Source: Urbifossiella sp046350095 (GTDB lineage Bacteria > Planctomycetota > Planctomycetia > Gemmatales > Gemmataceae). Taken from it: a stretch of DNA of 64,000 nucleotides. The notes below the pieces were generated by a model. That model had not been told where the DNA came from and ran no database searches. It worked only from the letters and a program-made list of their open reading frames with translations. This document shows, piece after piece, positions 8,853 to 20,141 of this stretch (position 1 is its first letter; each line of letters starts with the position of its first letter). The stretch spans positions 496,001 to 560,000 of the forward strand of contig JAXMBA010000004.1 in NCBI GenBank assembly GCA_046350095.1, in the 5' to 3' direction. Position numbers and translations under genes: made by a program.

Positions 8853-11366
8853 TCAGTCCCCCGTCTCGTCGTCGAACCGGAACACTGCCGCCGACTTGGT
8901 CCGCGTCCGAGATTCGAGCTGCGCCCCGACGTACACCGACCGCCGCCGCCCGTCCTGCACCACGGCCGGCGTCGAGTAAAGTTCGGTGACGCGCCGGCCG
9001 CCCTGCTCCGCCACTTCGCGGACCCAGTAAGCCTTGCCGGTGTAGGGATTCAAGCAGGCGATGCGGCCCTCCGGCGTGGCCGCGTATACGGCCGTCGGCC
9101 TACCCTGCTCGTCGGCCGCGACCGCCGGCCCGGCGGTGAACGTGCTGCCCAGCGACACCGACCACCACACGGCGCCGGTGGCGCGGTTGAAGCAGTAGAC
9201 CGAGCCGTCGCGACAGGCGGCGTACACGAAGAGCGCGTCGGCCGCGAGCGGGGTGTGGACCGACCCTGGCAGCTTTGCCTCCCAAACGGTGTGGCCGTCG
9301 GTCACACTCGCGCACACGACGGCACCGCCGGGCGCCGCCTCGGCCGGGGTGCCCTCCTCGGCGTAGGCGAACGTGTCGTTCGTCATGTTCCCGGTGCCAA
9401 TGCCGTACAGGACGTGTTCCCCAGTCGCCAGCGGCGGCCCGAATGACCGGTACGCCTGAGGGCGCCGCCACAATTCCTTACCCGTGTCGGCGTCAACAGC
9501 TACTCGGGCGAGGGTGTACAACCCGCTGCCGAGGAAGACCCGCTTTCCACTGACCGCGGGGGCGCCGTCGATGTGTAGCATCTGTTCCTTGCCGGCGAAC
9601 TGCCACACCTTCGCGCCCGTGGCGGCGTCCGCGCAGAACAGGCCGTCGTCGCCGGCGGTGAAGAACAGCTTACCGTTCGACAGCCGCGGTTGGCCTTCGG
9701 TGTGACTCGACGTCGTGAACGGGTTCGCCCACGCGGTCTTGCCGCTCGCGGCGTCGAGGGCGAACAACCGGCACCCTTTGTCGGTGTGGAGCCCCTCGCC
9801 GACGTACACCTTGCCGCCGGTCACGGTCGGCGTGCAGTACACCGGCAGCAGGTCGCCGTCGGCCGCGAACTTCCACGCCACCTGTTTGCTGACGCGTTCG
9901 AGGGCAAAGACAAACCCGTCGGAGCCGAACCCGCCCGACTTCGCGGCCCCGACGTAGAACCGGTCGCCGACCACCGTCACCGACGACATGACCTGATTCA
10001 CGTCCGGAAGCTCATAGACCTGCACGTCGAGTAGCTTCACGGCGCCGCCCGCAAGTTCCGGGGAGGGCGGCGCCGTCGAGGTCGGCACGCCACCAATCAG
10101 GGCCGAGATGAGGGTGACCGTGAAGAGTGCGGACAGCCCGGCGAATTCGCCCGACACACCTACCCGCATCGGCGGCTCGGTGCCATCAGGACGGAGGTCG
10201 TGGGCCGCGGTCAGCCGGCGGTAAGTAACGTACCCGGCGGCGAACAGTAGCGACACACCGATGAACGCGAACTCGCGCATCGGGAAGTCGGTCGCCATGC
10301 TCCACGGCCCGAAGAACCGCACGGACGCGACCAGCAACCCGATCACGGCGACAAGCCCGAGGAGCACGCCGAGTTCCTTGCGGGTCGGCGTCGCCGTCGC
10401 GGCGGGGTCTAAACCCGCGAACCGCCGGTAGCGGCGGTCGGCCCAAACCATGCCGCCGAAGGTGACCACGACGAGGAGAAGCGTGAACCCCTGGTACGTG
10501 AACACCCACCACTCGGGCAACCACCCCTGTTCCCGACAGAGCCAATAGACCAGGGCGACGGTACTGTTCACGCTTGCGACCACAAGAAACGCCCGCCACC
10601 GCTTCACGGCGACGGCCATGCTCGCAGCCGTGCCGGGGAACAGCGCCGCGATGATCGCCAGCGGACCGATCAGGGCGATCGACGGGATGACGCCGAACAA
10701 CGGCCACGAGACGGCCCCGGACTTCTGCCCCGTAAGCCTGTCGCGGGGTTCAAACCCTCGGCTACGGACTGCCGCCTCTCCGGGGCTCCGATCGAGGGCA
10801 CCCCCTTTTTTCGCCGGCGGCCCGAAACCCGGTGCTTCCTTCTCGTTCGGTGCCGGCGGGGCGGCCTTCTTCGCCAGGCCGTCCACGCACACCTGACGCA
10901 ACTCGGCCGTTGTACCTTTGAAAGTCCGCCGCAGGTACGGCTCCCCGTGCAGGAACACCCAGCGGACCGTCTTGCCGTCGTCGTCCACAGCTCCCTGTAT
11001 CGAGAACCACGTGCCGTCGGTGAAGGCCATCGCGTTGTAGCGCTTCCCCTTCTTGCTGGCGAATACCACGAGCTTGCGGCCCGGGTCCAGCCGCTCGAAC
11101 ATCAGCTTGGTGTGATCCCCCTTCTTGGCCTCGTCGTCGCCCGTCATGTTCACGGGCAGCCGGTCGAACGGCGGCTCCCCCTTCAACTTTTCGTCGAGCT
11201 TCAACACCAGCGCCGGCCGGTCCGGCAGCACCGAGTCGACGGCCGCAACGAAGATGAGCTGCTCGCCGTCGAGCACCTCCTGAAGGGACACGAGGCGGAG
11301 GATCACGGCCTGGGCGGGAACCGCCGCCAGGAGCAACGCGAGGAGGGGCAGGCGGACGCGGGCCAC
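8853..11366 (-). CDS. membrane protein with C-terminal PQQ-type beta-propeller
   Basis: 837 residues from the GTG at 11366 (GGAGG seven bases upstream); a frame further upstream has no signal-like start. Order: signal peptide (VRLPLLALLLAAVPAQA); a soluble region of about 190 residues on a possible binding fold (LVSLQEVLDGEQLIFVAAVDSV); a membrane region of about five to six helices near residues 210-430; then about 380 residues of PQQ/BamB-like repeats (GKVYVGEGLH, LFALDAASGKTAW, GLFCADAATGAKVWQFAG, YCFNRATGAVWW, IACLNPYTGKAYWVRE). The propeller probably lies outside the cytoplasm. No catalytic residues for a dehydrogenase are evident, so a sensing or scaffolding role is more likely than an enzyme. 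Confidence 0.82.
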   Translation of the reverse strand: MARVRLPLLALLLAAVPAQAVILRLVSLQEVLDGEQLIFVAAVDSVLPDRPALVLKLDEKLKGEPPFDRLPVNMTGDDEAKKGDHTKLMFERLDPGRKLVVFASKKGKRYNAMAFTDGTWFSIQGAVDDDGKTVRWVFLHGEPYLRRTFKGTTAELRQVCVDGLAKKAAPPAPNEKEAPGFGPPAKKGGALDRSPGEAAVRSRGFEPRDRLTGQKSGAVSWPLFGVIPSIALIGPLAIIAALFPGTAASMAVAVKRWRAFLVVASVNSTVALVYWLCREQGWLPEWWVFTYQGFTLLLVVVTFGGMVWADRRYRRFAGLDPAATATPTRKELGVLLGLVAVIGLLVASVRFFGPWSMATDFPMREFAFIGVSLLFAAGYVTYRRLTAAHDLRPDGTEPPMRVGVSGEFAGLSALFTVTLISALIGGVPTSTAPPSPELAGGAVKLLDVQVYELPDVNQVMSSVTVVGDRFYVGAAKSGGFGSDGFVFALERVSKQVAWKFAADGDLLPVYCTPTVTGGKVYVGEGLHTDKGCRLFALDAASGKTAWANPFTTSSHTEGQPRLSNGKLFFTAGDDGLFCADAATGAKVWQFAGKEQMLHIDGAPAVSGKRVFLGSGLYTLARVAVDADTGKELWRRPQAYRSFGPPLATGEHVLYGIGTGNMTNDTFAYAEEGTPAEAAPGGAVVCASVTDGHTVWEAKLPGSVHTPLAADALFVYAACRDGSVYCFNRATGAVWWSVSLGSTFTAGPAVAADEQGRPTAVYAATPEGRIACLNPYTGKAYWVREVAEQGGRRVTELYSTPAVVQDGRRRSVYVGAQLESRTRTKSAAVFRFDDETGD

Positions 11367-11625
11367 AGGACGGCCTCCGGGCGGTGGGTGGGAACATGAT
11401 AGCTGCAACGCCCCGCAGTGCCTTCGGGGAACTTTTTGCTTGAAGCCGCACCGGCGTTCTGCCACAGTAAATTCATTCGGCATTCATCATCGTTCCCGGG
11501 CGCTCTCCGCCCCGATCCGGTGTGGGTTACGTCATCGTCGCCCGACACCGACCAGCACCGCCCTCGTTCCCCCGGCCCCGCTCGCCGCGCCGCACAGCGG
11601 CGCAACCACCCTTGTAGGAGCAGCC

Positions 11626-13347
11626 ATGGCCAAGGCCCGCGGCGACTTCACCGACGTGCTCATCAAGCGGAAGCTCATCAGCCCCGACCAGCTGGCCGAG
11701 GCCGAGAGCCTCGCCGCCAGCACCGGCATCAAGCTGCAGGACGCCTTCATCAAGCTCCAGACGCTCAACACCACCGAGGTGATGAACGCCGTCGCCGAGC
11801 ACTACGGCGTTCAGTTCATCGACCTCAACGAGGCCGAGATCAGCAAGGCCGTCACCGAACTCGTCCCCGAGTCGGTGGCCCGCGAAAACGTCGTGCTGCC
11901 GCTGTCCCTGGAGGGGAACGTCCTCAAGATCATCACCGCAGACCCGTCCAACTACGAAACCATCCAGAAGCTCCAGTTCATTCTGAACAAGGACGTGGTG
12001 CCGGTGCTCGCCCTCCAGGAACAGATTCAGGAGGCCATCAACAAGAACTACGGGCAGACGGAAACCGAGTCGGTCGACTCCATGCTCGTCGAGTTCACCG
12101 ACACCGCCATCGAGTTCACGCAGACGGAGTCGATCACCAGCCTCGCCAGCGCCGAGGAGTCGGACGCCCCGGTGGTCAAACTTTGCAACCTCGTCATTCA
12201 AGAGGCTGTCAATCTGCGGGCCTCTGACATCCACATCGAACCGTTTGCCGACCGTGTGAGGGTTCGCTACCGCATCGACGGGGTTCTCGTCGAGCGCGAC
12301 GCCGCCCCCCGGCGGTTACTCGCCCCGCTGCTCTCGCGTTTGAAGATCATGGGGAGCATCGACATCTCCGAGAAGCGCCGCCCACAGGACGGCCGCATCA
12401 AGATGTCGATTCAAGGAAAGCACTTCGACCTTCGTGTTAGCATGCTGCCGTCGGTCCACGGTCAGTCGGCCGTGATGCGCATCTTGGACCGGGGCAACAT
12501 TCAGGTGAACATCCGAGACCTCGGCTTCTCCGAGGAGGACTACATCCGCTTCCAGCAGATCATCAAGCGACCGAACGGCATCTTCCTGGTCACCGGCCCC
12601 ACAGGGTCGGGGAAAACAACGACGCTCTACTCGGCGCTTAACGAACTGAATCGACCCGACCGGAAGATCATCACCGCGGAAGACCCCGTGGAGTACTACC
12701 TCCCCGGCATCAACCAGGTGGAGGTGAAGCACGGGATCGGGCTCGACTTCGCCCGCATCATTCGGGCGATGCTGCGGCAGGCCCCCAACATTATTCTCGT
12801 GGGTGAAATTCGCGACAAAGAGACCGCGGAAATCGCCGTTCAAGCCTCGCTGACCGGACACTTGGTTTTCAGTACACTCCACACGAACGACGCGCCCAGC
12901 GCCGTGACGCGCCTGGCGGACATCGGCGTACCGCCATTCCTGATCGCCAGCTCCGTGATTGCGATCATGGGGCAGCGGCTTGTGCGCGTGAACTGTGTCA
13001 AGTGCAAGGAGCCGTACATGCCGCCCGCCAACGAGTTGCGTGCTGCAGGCATCTCGCAAGAGCAGATCGCCAAGGCCACGCCGATGAAAGGCCGCGGCTG
13101 CAACCACTGTCGCCAGACGGGTTACCGCGGCCGACAGGGCATTTTCGAGATGTTGAAGATGAGTTCCGTGATCCGCGAACTGACGTTCGCTCAGGCTCCG
13201 ACACAGGAGATTCGCCGTAAGGCCCGCGCCGGCGGCATGCGGACGTTGCTGGAAGACGGCTGCCTGAAAATTCTTAAGGGAACCACGACCGCGGATGAAG
13301 TGCTCAGCACTTGCCACGCCGAGCAACTGACCGTGGACGCCCACTGA
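11626..13347 (+). CDS. pilB: PilB/GspE-type assembly ATPase (first copy)
   Basis: 573 residues from the ATG at 11626, which follows TAGGAG; a longer open frame upstream lacks domain sequence. An N-terminal MshEN-type region covers about 1-150. The ATPase core has Walker A GPTGSGKTT (residues 324-332), an Asp box (ITAEDPVEYY), Walker B (IILVGE) and a His box (STLHTNDA). The zinc-binding C4 motif is complete: C457, C460, C492, C495. PilB-type hexamers power pilin extrusion at the inner membrane. It is the first gene of the pilus-like locus, followed by pilT, a second PilB-type ATPase and pilC. Confidence 0.95.
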   Translation: MAKARGDFTDVLIKRKLISPDQLAEAESLAASTGIKLQDAFIKLQTLNTTEVMNAVAEHYGVQFIDLNEAEISKAVTELVPESVARENVVLPLSLEGNVLKIITADPSNYETIQKLQFILNKDVVPVLALQEQIQEAINKNYGQTETESVDSMLVEFTDTAIEFTQTESITSLASAEESDAPVVKLCNLVIQEAVNLRASDIHIEPFADRVRVRYRIDGVLVERDAAPRRLLAPLLSRLKIMGSIDISEKRRPQDGRIKMSIQGKHFDLRVSMLPSVHGQSAVMRILDRGNIQVNIRDLGFSEEDYIRFQQIIKRPNGIFLVTGPTGSGKTTTLYSALNELNRPDRKIITAEDPVEYYLPGINQVEVKHGIGLDFARIIRAMLRQAPNIILVGEIRDKETAEIAVQASLTGHLVFSTLHTNDAPSAVTRLADIGVPPFLIASSVIAIMGQRLVRVNCVKCKEPYMPPANELRAAGISQEQIAKATPMKGRGCNHCRQTGYRGRQGIFEMLKMSSVIRELTFAQAPTQEIRRKARAGGMRTLLEDGCLKILKGTTTADEVLSTCHAEQLTVDAH

Positions 13348-13589
13348 ATGAACCGGCCAGAAGCTTGACGGGCGACAGAAGTATACAGTTGTTCCGTATG
13401 CTCCGCAATGATGGCGGGGTGACTTTGGCACGATGCCGTCCCAGTTTTGGTGAGACGACGACGCCAGCGGATAATGCGGCAGCCCGACGAAAGGGTTGGG
13501 AGCCAGTCTGATTGCTGTCGGTCGGAAGCCGCACGTCCGAGATTCGCGTCGTCGTCCGCTCGAAAGGCCAGAATCTGGCCGAGGGTTCC

Positions 13590-14771
13590 GTGGCAGTTTC
13601 CATGGAGAAGTTGCTGGCGACGGTCATTCAGATCAAAGCCAGCGACTTGCACATCAGCGTCGGGCAGCCCCCCGTCGTCCGCCACCAGGGCCGGATGCGG
13701 AAGCTCGACGCCAAGGTTCTCGACAACGACGACACTACCGGCCTGATGAAGAGCATCACGCCGGACCGCTGCCAGCAGGAGTTGCAACAGAAGGGCGGTG
13801 CCGACTTCGCCATCGAGTACGTCGACGGCTACCGGTTCCGGGTGGCGGTCTTCAAGCAGAAGGGGACCATCGGCATGGTCCTCCGGCGCATCCCGAGCCA
13901 GTTCCTCACGTTCGAGCAGTTGCGGACCCCGGAAGTCATCCGCCAGTTGATCGTCCGGCCCCGCGGGCTGATTCTCGTCACCGGCCCGACCGGGTCCGGG
14001 AAGACGACGAGCCTGGCGAGCATGATCAACTTCCTCAACGACAACTACGACCGGCACATCATCACGCTGGAAGACCCGATCGAGTACTACCACAAGCACA
14101 AAAAGAGCACCGTCAACCAGCGCGAGATCGGCATCGACGTGCCGGACTTCAAGGAGGGGATCCGGCGCGCCCTCCGGATGGACCCGGACACCATCCTGGT
14201 CGGCGAAATGCGCGACCTGGAAACCATCCGCGCGGCCCTCGAAGCCGCCGAGACCGGGCACCTGGTGTTCGGCACGCTCCACACGTCGGGCGCCGCCTCG
14301 ACGGTGGACCGCGTCGTGACCGTGTTCCCCGAGAACGAGCAGGACCAGATTCGCACGCAGCTGGCCGGTTCACTCATCGGAGTGCTGTCGCAGGCGCTCA
14401 TGCCGAAGAAGCCGGAGGGGCTCATCGCGGCCTACGAGATGATGGTGGTGACGCCCGCCATCCGCAACCTGATCCGCGAGAACAAAACCTACCGCATCAA
14501 CTCGTCGGTGCAGACCGGCCGCAAGCACGGCATGTTCCTGCTCGACGACTGCCTGTTCCGCATGTGGCGCGAAGACCTGATCGAGAAGGAAGAGGCACTG
14601 CTGAAGGCCGCCAACCCGGCGGAGCTGGCCGCGAAGATCGCCCAGGCCGAGCGCGGCCTGATGGACGACGACGAGGAGGGCGACGACGACGACGACGACG
14701 AGGAGGATGACGACGATGAGGATGAGGACGACGATGACGACGACGACGACGGCCCCCGGCGGCGGCGGTAG
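13590..14771 (+). CDS. pilT: PilT-type retraction ATPase with acidic C-terminal tail
   Basis: 393 residues from the GTG at 13590 (GAGGG four bases upstream); the ATG at 13602 is an alternative. It has the PilT core: IKASDLHISVGQPP at the N-terminus, Walker A GPTGSGKTTS near 132-140, Asp box (LEDPIEYY), Walker B (ILVGEMRDLET), His box (GTLHTSGAASTVDR) and the C-terminal QALMPK-type segment. PilT disassembles pili and drives retraction. Unusual: residues 359-387 are almost only Asp and Glu, ending GPRRRR, an addition normal PilT lacks. It sits between two PilB-type genes. Confidence 0.95.
   Translation: MAVSMEKLLATVIQIKASDLHISVGQPPVVRHQGRMRKLDAKVLDNDDTTGLMKSITPDRCQQELQQKGGADFAIEYVDGYRFRVAVFKQKGTIGMVLRRIPSQFLTFEQLRTPEVIRQLIVRPRGLILVTGPTGSGKTTSLASMINFLNDNYDRHIITLEDPIEYYHKHKKSTVNQREIGIDVPDFKEGIRRALRMDPDTILVGEMRDLETIRAALEAAETGHLVFGTLHTSGAASTVDRVVTVFPENEQDQIRTQLAGSLIGVLSQALMPKKPEGLIAAYEMMVVTPAIRNLIRENKTYRINSSVQTGRKHGMFLLDDCLFRMWREDLIEKEEALLKAANPAELAAKIAQAERGLMDDDEEGDDDDDDEEDDDDEDEDDDDDDDDGPRRRR
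14664..14750 (+). repeat. GAC/GAG triplet repeat encoding the acidic PilT tail
   Basis: About 87 bases of near-continuous GAC, GAG and GAT codons form the 3' end of pilT. Such triplet tracts can change length by slippage, here in whole codons, so tail length may vary between strains. Confidence 0.85.
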
Positions 14772-14816
14772 TCGTTGAATCGGCCCCGAACCCTCATCCC
14801 GAACCAGAGACGCACG

Positions 14817-16805
<1,989 letters not shown>

Positions 16806-16897
16806 CCCGAGCCTGAAATCGACACGACCGCCGGGGCGTCATTCAAGACCGCCCGGCACTACGGACCGACGCGGCGGACTCGCACCCGGAGGCGGCA

Positions 16898-18136
16898 ATG
16901 CCGACTTTCAAGTACGAAGCGATGGACACCTCCGGGGCGGAGGTGAAGGACTCGATCGAGGCGACCAACGAGGAAGAGGCGTCGCAGAAGATCAAGGCCA
17001 AGGGCTACTTCGTCACCAAGCTCACCGCCACCGGCGGCGGCAAGAAGGGGAAGAAGAAGCAGAAGACCGGCAAGAGCCGCAAGACGTTCACCATCGGCGG
17101 CGTCTCGCAGAAGCAGCTGGTCACCTTCACCCGACAGCTCTCGACGCTCCAGGACGCCGGCCTGCCGGTGCTGCGGTCGCTCCGCATCCTGGAGCGGCAG
17201 ATGAAGCCGTCGGTGCTCAAGAACTCGCTCATCGACGTGGTCGAGGACGTGGAGAGCGGCTCCAGCCTGTCCGAGGCGCTTGGCCGGCACCCGAAGGTGT
17301 TCAGCCGGCTGTACGTCAACATGGTCCGCGCCGGCGAGGCCGGCGGCGCGCTCGAGGTGATTCTGCAGCGCCTGGCCGAGTTCCTCGAAAAGGGGCAGAC
17401 TCTCAAGCGGAAGGTCATCGGGGCGATGGTGTACCCCGCGGTCGTGATCTTCGTCGCGGTGGCGATCCTCACCTTCATCATGGTGGCGATCATCCCCAAG
17501 TTTAAGAAGATCTTCGACGAGTTCGGGCTGACGCTGCCGTGGGCCACCCAGACGCTCATCAAGGTGAGCACCTGGATGAGCGACTACTGGTGGACGATCC
17601 CAATGTTCCCCCTCAGCGTGTACCTGCTCATCAAGCTCATCCGCTTGAGCAGAGCCGGAACGTACGCACTCGACAGAGCCCTCCTCTGGGTGCCCGTACT
17701 CGGCGACCTGATCGAGAAGACGATCGTGTCGCGCACCATGCGCACGCTCGGCACGCTCATCAGCTCGGGCGTGCCGATCCTGGAGGCCATCAACATCGTG
17801 AAGGAGACGGCCAACAACGCCGTCTTCGAGCGGATGTTCCAGCGGGTGCTGGAGAGCATCCGCGAGGGCGAGACGATCGCCGACCCGCTCCGCGAGAGCC
17901 GCCTCGTGGACGACATGGTGACGAACATGGTCGAGGTCGGCGAGGAGACCGGCGACCTGGACACGATGCTCTACAAGGTGGCGGACTTCTACGACGAGCT
18001 CGTGGACACCCTGGTGAAGTCGCTAATCTCGCTGCTGGAGCCGATCATGATCGTGTTCCTCGGCTTCACCATCGGGGCAATCGTGATCTCGCTGTTCCTG
18101 CCGCTGATCAAGCTGCTCGAGGGGTTGAGCAAGTAA
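16898..18136 (+). CDS. pilC: PilC/GspF-type inner-membrane platform protein
   Basis: 412 residues, the usual PilC length; the ATG follows GGAGG at five bases. Two T2SSF domains are separated by membrane helices. The N-terminal part has FTRQLSTLQDAGLPVLRSLRIL and VRAGEAGGALEVILQRLAEFLE, with a strong helix at VVIFVAVAILTFIMVAIIPKF. The second copy shows RTLGTLISSGVPILEAINIV and MVEVGEETGDLDTMLYKVADFY, and the last helix ends in FLPLIKLLEG. It anchors the PilB/PilT motors to the membrane. A Lys/Gly-rich linker (about 47-60) follows the N-terminal domain. It lies 92 bases after the second ATPase and just ahead of the prepilins. Confidence 0.95.
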   Translation: MPTFKYEAMDTSGAEVKDSIEATNEEEASQKIKAKGYFVTKLTATGGGKKGKKKQKTGKSRKTFTIGGVSQKQLVTFTRQLSTLQDAGLPVLRSLRILERQMKPSVLKNSLIDVVEDVESGSSLSEALGRHPKVFSRLYVNMVRAGEAGGALEVILQRLAEFLEKGQTLKRKVIGAMVYPAVVIFVAVAILTFIMVAIIPKFKKIFDEFGLTLPWATQTLIKVSTWMSDYWWTIPMFPLSVYLLIKLIRLSRAGTYALDRALLWVPVLGDLIEKTIVSRTMRTLGTLISSGVPILEAINIVKETANNAVFERMFQRVLESIREGETIADPLRESRLVDDMVTNMVEVGEETGDLDTMLYKVADFYDELVDTLVKSLISLLEPIMIVFLGFTIGAIVISLFLPLIKLLEGLSK

Positions 18137-18204
18137 CGGGGCCGCGCCGGCGGGGGTGAGCTACAGTTCGGCTCCCCCCCGCCCCATCCGCACAAGGAGA
18201 TGCC

Positions 18205-19131
18205 ATGATCCGGCACGCCGCCCCCCGCCGGGGCTTCACGCTGGTCGAACTTCTGGTGGTCATCGCCATCATTGCGGTCCTGGCGAGCCTGCTCGTCGTC
18301 ACCGTCGTGAAGGTCAAAACCGCGGCCGACAACGCCACGGTGAGTTCCGACATCGCCCAGATCGCCAGCGCAATCAGCACTTACAAGTCGAAGATGAACG
18401 TGGGCTACATCCCGTCGTGCGGCGCAGGTGGCACCGGCGGCGGCCTGTTCCGGTTGCGGAGCCTTTACGCCGGGAACGAGCCCGAGGCGGTGTACCTGAA
18501 GCAGGTGTGGCCGCAGTTGCCGGGCTGTACCGGCGTGAAAACTGAGACCACCGGCCTGCCGGACGCCGACCTCGACTGCAACCAGACGCTTGTGTTCTTC
18601 CTGACAGGTGGCGATGTGACCGATTTCCAGGGTTTCTCGACGAACCGGACGAACCCATTCACAAAGGTGGCCGTCGGCTCGACCGAAAGCCGCATCGGGC
18701 CGTTCTTGACGTTCCCGGCTAAGCGCTACGCCCCGGGGACAGCAGTGGCAGGTGCGGACAAGCGGTTCTCCTCGCTGCTCGACGCCTTCGGCTCGCCCTA
18801 CGCCTACTTCGCGTTCAACCCCTACGTGAACACGTACAAGGCGCCGGACCCCAAGACCGGGGCTTACACCGTGGAGCAGGGCTTCGCGTTCAACGGCACC
18901 CCGGTGACCCCATACCAGAGCTCGCCCGGCAAATACCTGGAGCCGAAGGGCTTCCAGATCATCTCGGCCGGCTCGAACGGCAAGGACGACCCGACGACGC
19001 CGAACACCTTCGGCTTCGGCCCGGGCGGCTTGGGCTGGACGCCTGGCTCCGGGGCGTACGCCGAGGGGATGGCCGGGGCCGACGACATCGCCAACTTCAA
19101 CGGCAACGGCAAGCTGATCAGCCAGAAATAA
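18205..19131 (+). CDS. type IV prepilin-like protein 1
   Basis: 308 residues. A short basic leader ends in RRGFTLVELLVVIAIIAVLASL, the class III prepilin cleavage site (G before F, Glu at +5) with its N-terminal membrane helix. AAGGAG precedes the ATG. The globular part has SSDIAQIASAISTYKSKM, which resembles the alpha-1 C helix of GspG-type pseudopilins, and then a long C-terminal domain rich in Gly, Pro and aromatics. It is a probable filament or pseudopilus subunit processed by a prepilin peptidase, which is not in this window. It is the first of five prepilin-like genes in tandem. Confidence 0.9.
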   Translation: MIRHAAPRRGFTLVELLVVIAIIAVLASLLVVTVVKVKTAADNATVSSDIAQIASAISTYKSKMNVGYIPSCGAGGTGGGLFRLRSLYAGNEPEAVYLKQVWPQLPGCTGVKTETTGLPDADLDCNQTLVFFLTGGDVTDFQGFSTNRTNPFTKVAVGSTESRIGPFLTFPAKRYAPGTAVAGADKRFSSLLDAFGSPYAYFAFNPYVNTYKAPDPKTGAYTVEQGFAFNGTPVTPYQSSPGKYLEPKGFQIISAGSNGKDDPTTPNTFGFGPGGLGWTPGSGAYAEGMAGADDIANFNGNGKLISQK

Positions 19132-19152
19132 CCCCCGACCGGAGGAACACCC

Positions 19153-20136
19153 ATGCGCCGAGGACAGCGCCGGGCCGGCCGGGCCGGCTTCACCTTGGTC
19201 GAGCTGCTGGTGGTCATCGCCATCCTGGCCCTGTTGGCCGCGCTCATCGCGGCCGGCATCGGCAAGGTGCGCGAGGGCGCCCAGACCAGCGTGACCACGC
19301 AGACGCTCGTGAAGCTGCAGAAGGCCATCGACAACCAGTGGAAGGTGATCTGCGACAAGTGCCGCGACGACCGGCGGACCTACCCCACGGCGAACAAGCA
19401 GCCGGACTTCGTGAAGATGGTGACGATCTGCGACGGCGACGTGGACCGGGCCGAGGCGCTGTGGATGTTCCTGAACCTCCGCCGCGAGATGCCCGAGAGC
19501 TTCGCCGAGGCCCGGACCGACGTGCGGCTCAGCGGCAACGGCGAGACGGTGATCATCCCGAAGTCCTCGGCATTCAAGGAGATTCAGACTTCCGCAGCCA
19601 CCGGGCAGCCCGAGGAGGAGTCGGCGGCACTGCTTTACATCATCCTCGGCAAGGGTGCCCGGGGGGCCAACTTCTCCATCGACGATGCGATGCAGGGGGC
19701 ACAGACGACGCTCAACATCGGCGGGCTGTCGCTGCCGGCGTTCAAGGACGGGTTCAACAACTACGTCGCGTTCAAGCGGTTCTATCAGAGCCCCGAGCTG
19801 AACTCGCCCGAGTACAGCCGTGGGCGCAACACGGCGATGCTCCAGAAGGGCGTGGACCCGATGGACGACCCGCTCGACGACCGCGGCAAACTCAAGTTGT
19901 GGCGCGTGCCGAACACGATGACCCCGAGCCCCATCAAGGCCGCGGCTGAAGCGGTGGTGTTCAACCCCCTGAACGGGCAGACGTTCGACGGCCGCAACCG
20001 CATCGCCACGGCGATCTCGGCCGGGCCGGACAGCCGGGACCAGGCGGACGGCCAGAAGCACCTGGCCTTCCGCCCGCCGAACGACAACGACAACACGTAC
20101 GGCTACCGGGTCCTCCGCGACGGGAACAAGGAGTAG
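19153..20136 (+). CDS. type IV prepilin-like protein 2
   Basis: 327 residues; GGAGG lies upstream of the ATG. The leader ends RAGFTLVELLVVIAILALLAALI, the same processing site and helix as its neighbour 21 bases upstream. QTLVKLQKAIDNQWKVICDKC continues the helix. The middle has a segment suited to a compact domain (RAEALWMFLNLRREMPESFAEA). The protein is longer than major pilins (about 150 residues), which fits a minor pilin or a planctomycete-specific subunit. The partner surfaces are not known. Confidence 0.9.
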   Translation: MRRGQRRAGRAGFTLVELLVVIAILALLAALIAAGIGKVREGAQTSVTTQTLVKLQKAIDNQWKVICDKCRDDRRTYPTANKQPDFVKMVTICDGDVDRAEALWMFLNLRREMPESFAEARTDVRLSGNGETVIIPKSSAFKEIQTSAATGQPEEESAALLYIILGKGARGANFSIDDAMQGAQTTLNIGGLSLPAFKDGFNNYVAFKRFYQSPELNSPEYSRGRNTAMLQKGVDPMDDPLDDRGKLKLWRVPNTMTPSPIKAAAEAVVFNPLNGQTFDGRNRIATAISAGPDSRDQADGQKHLAFRPPNDNDNTYGYRVLRDGNKE

Positions 20137-20141
20137 CGACC

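Noticed and set aside
13360..13400. TTGACG and TATACA words upstream of pilT as a promoter
   Set aside because: The spacing is only 11 bases, too short for a sigma-70-type promoter.
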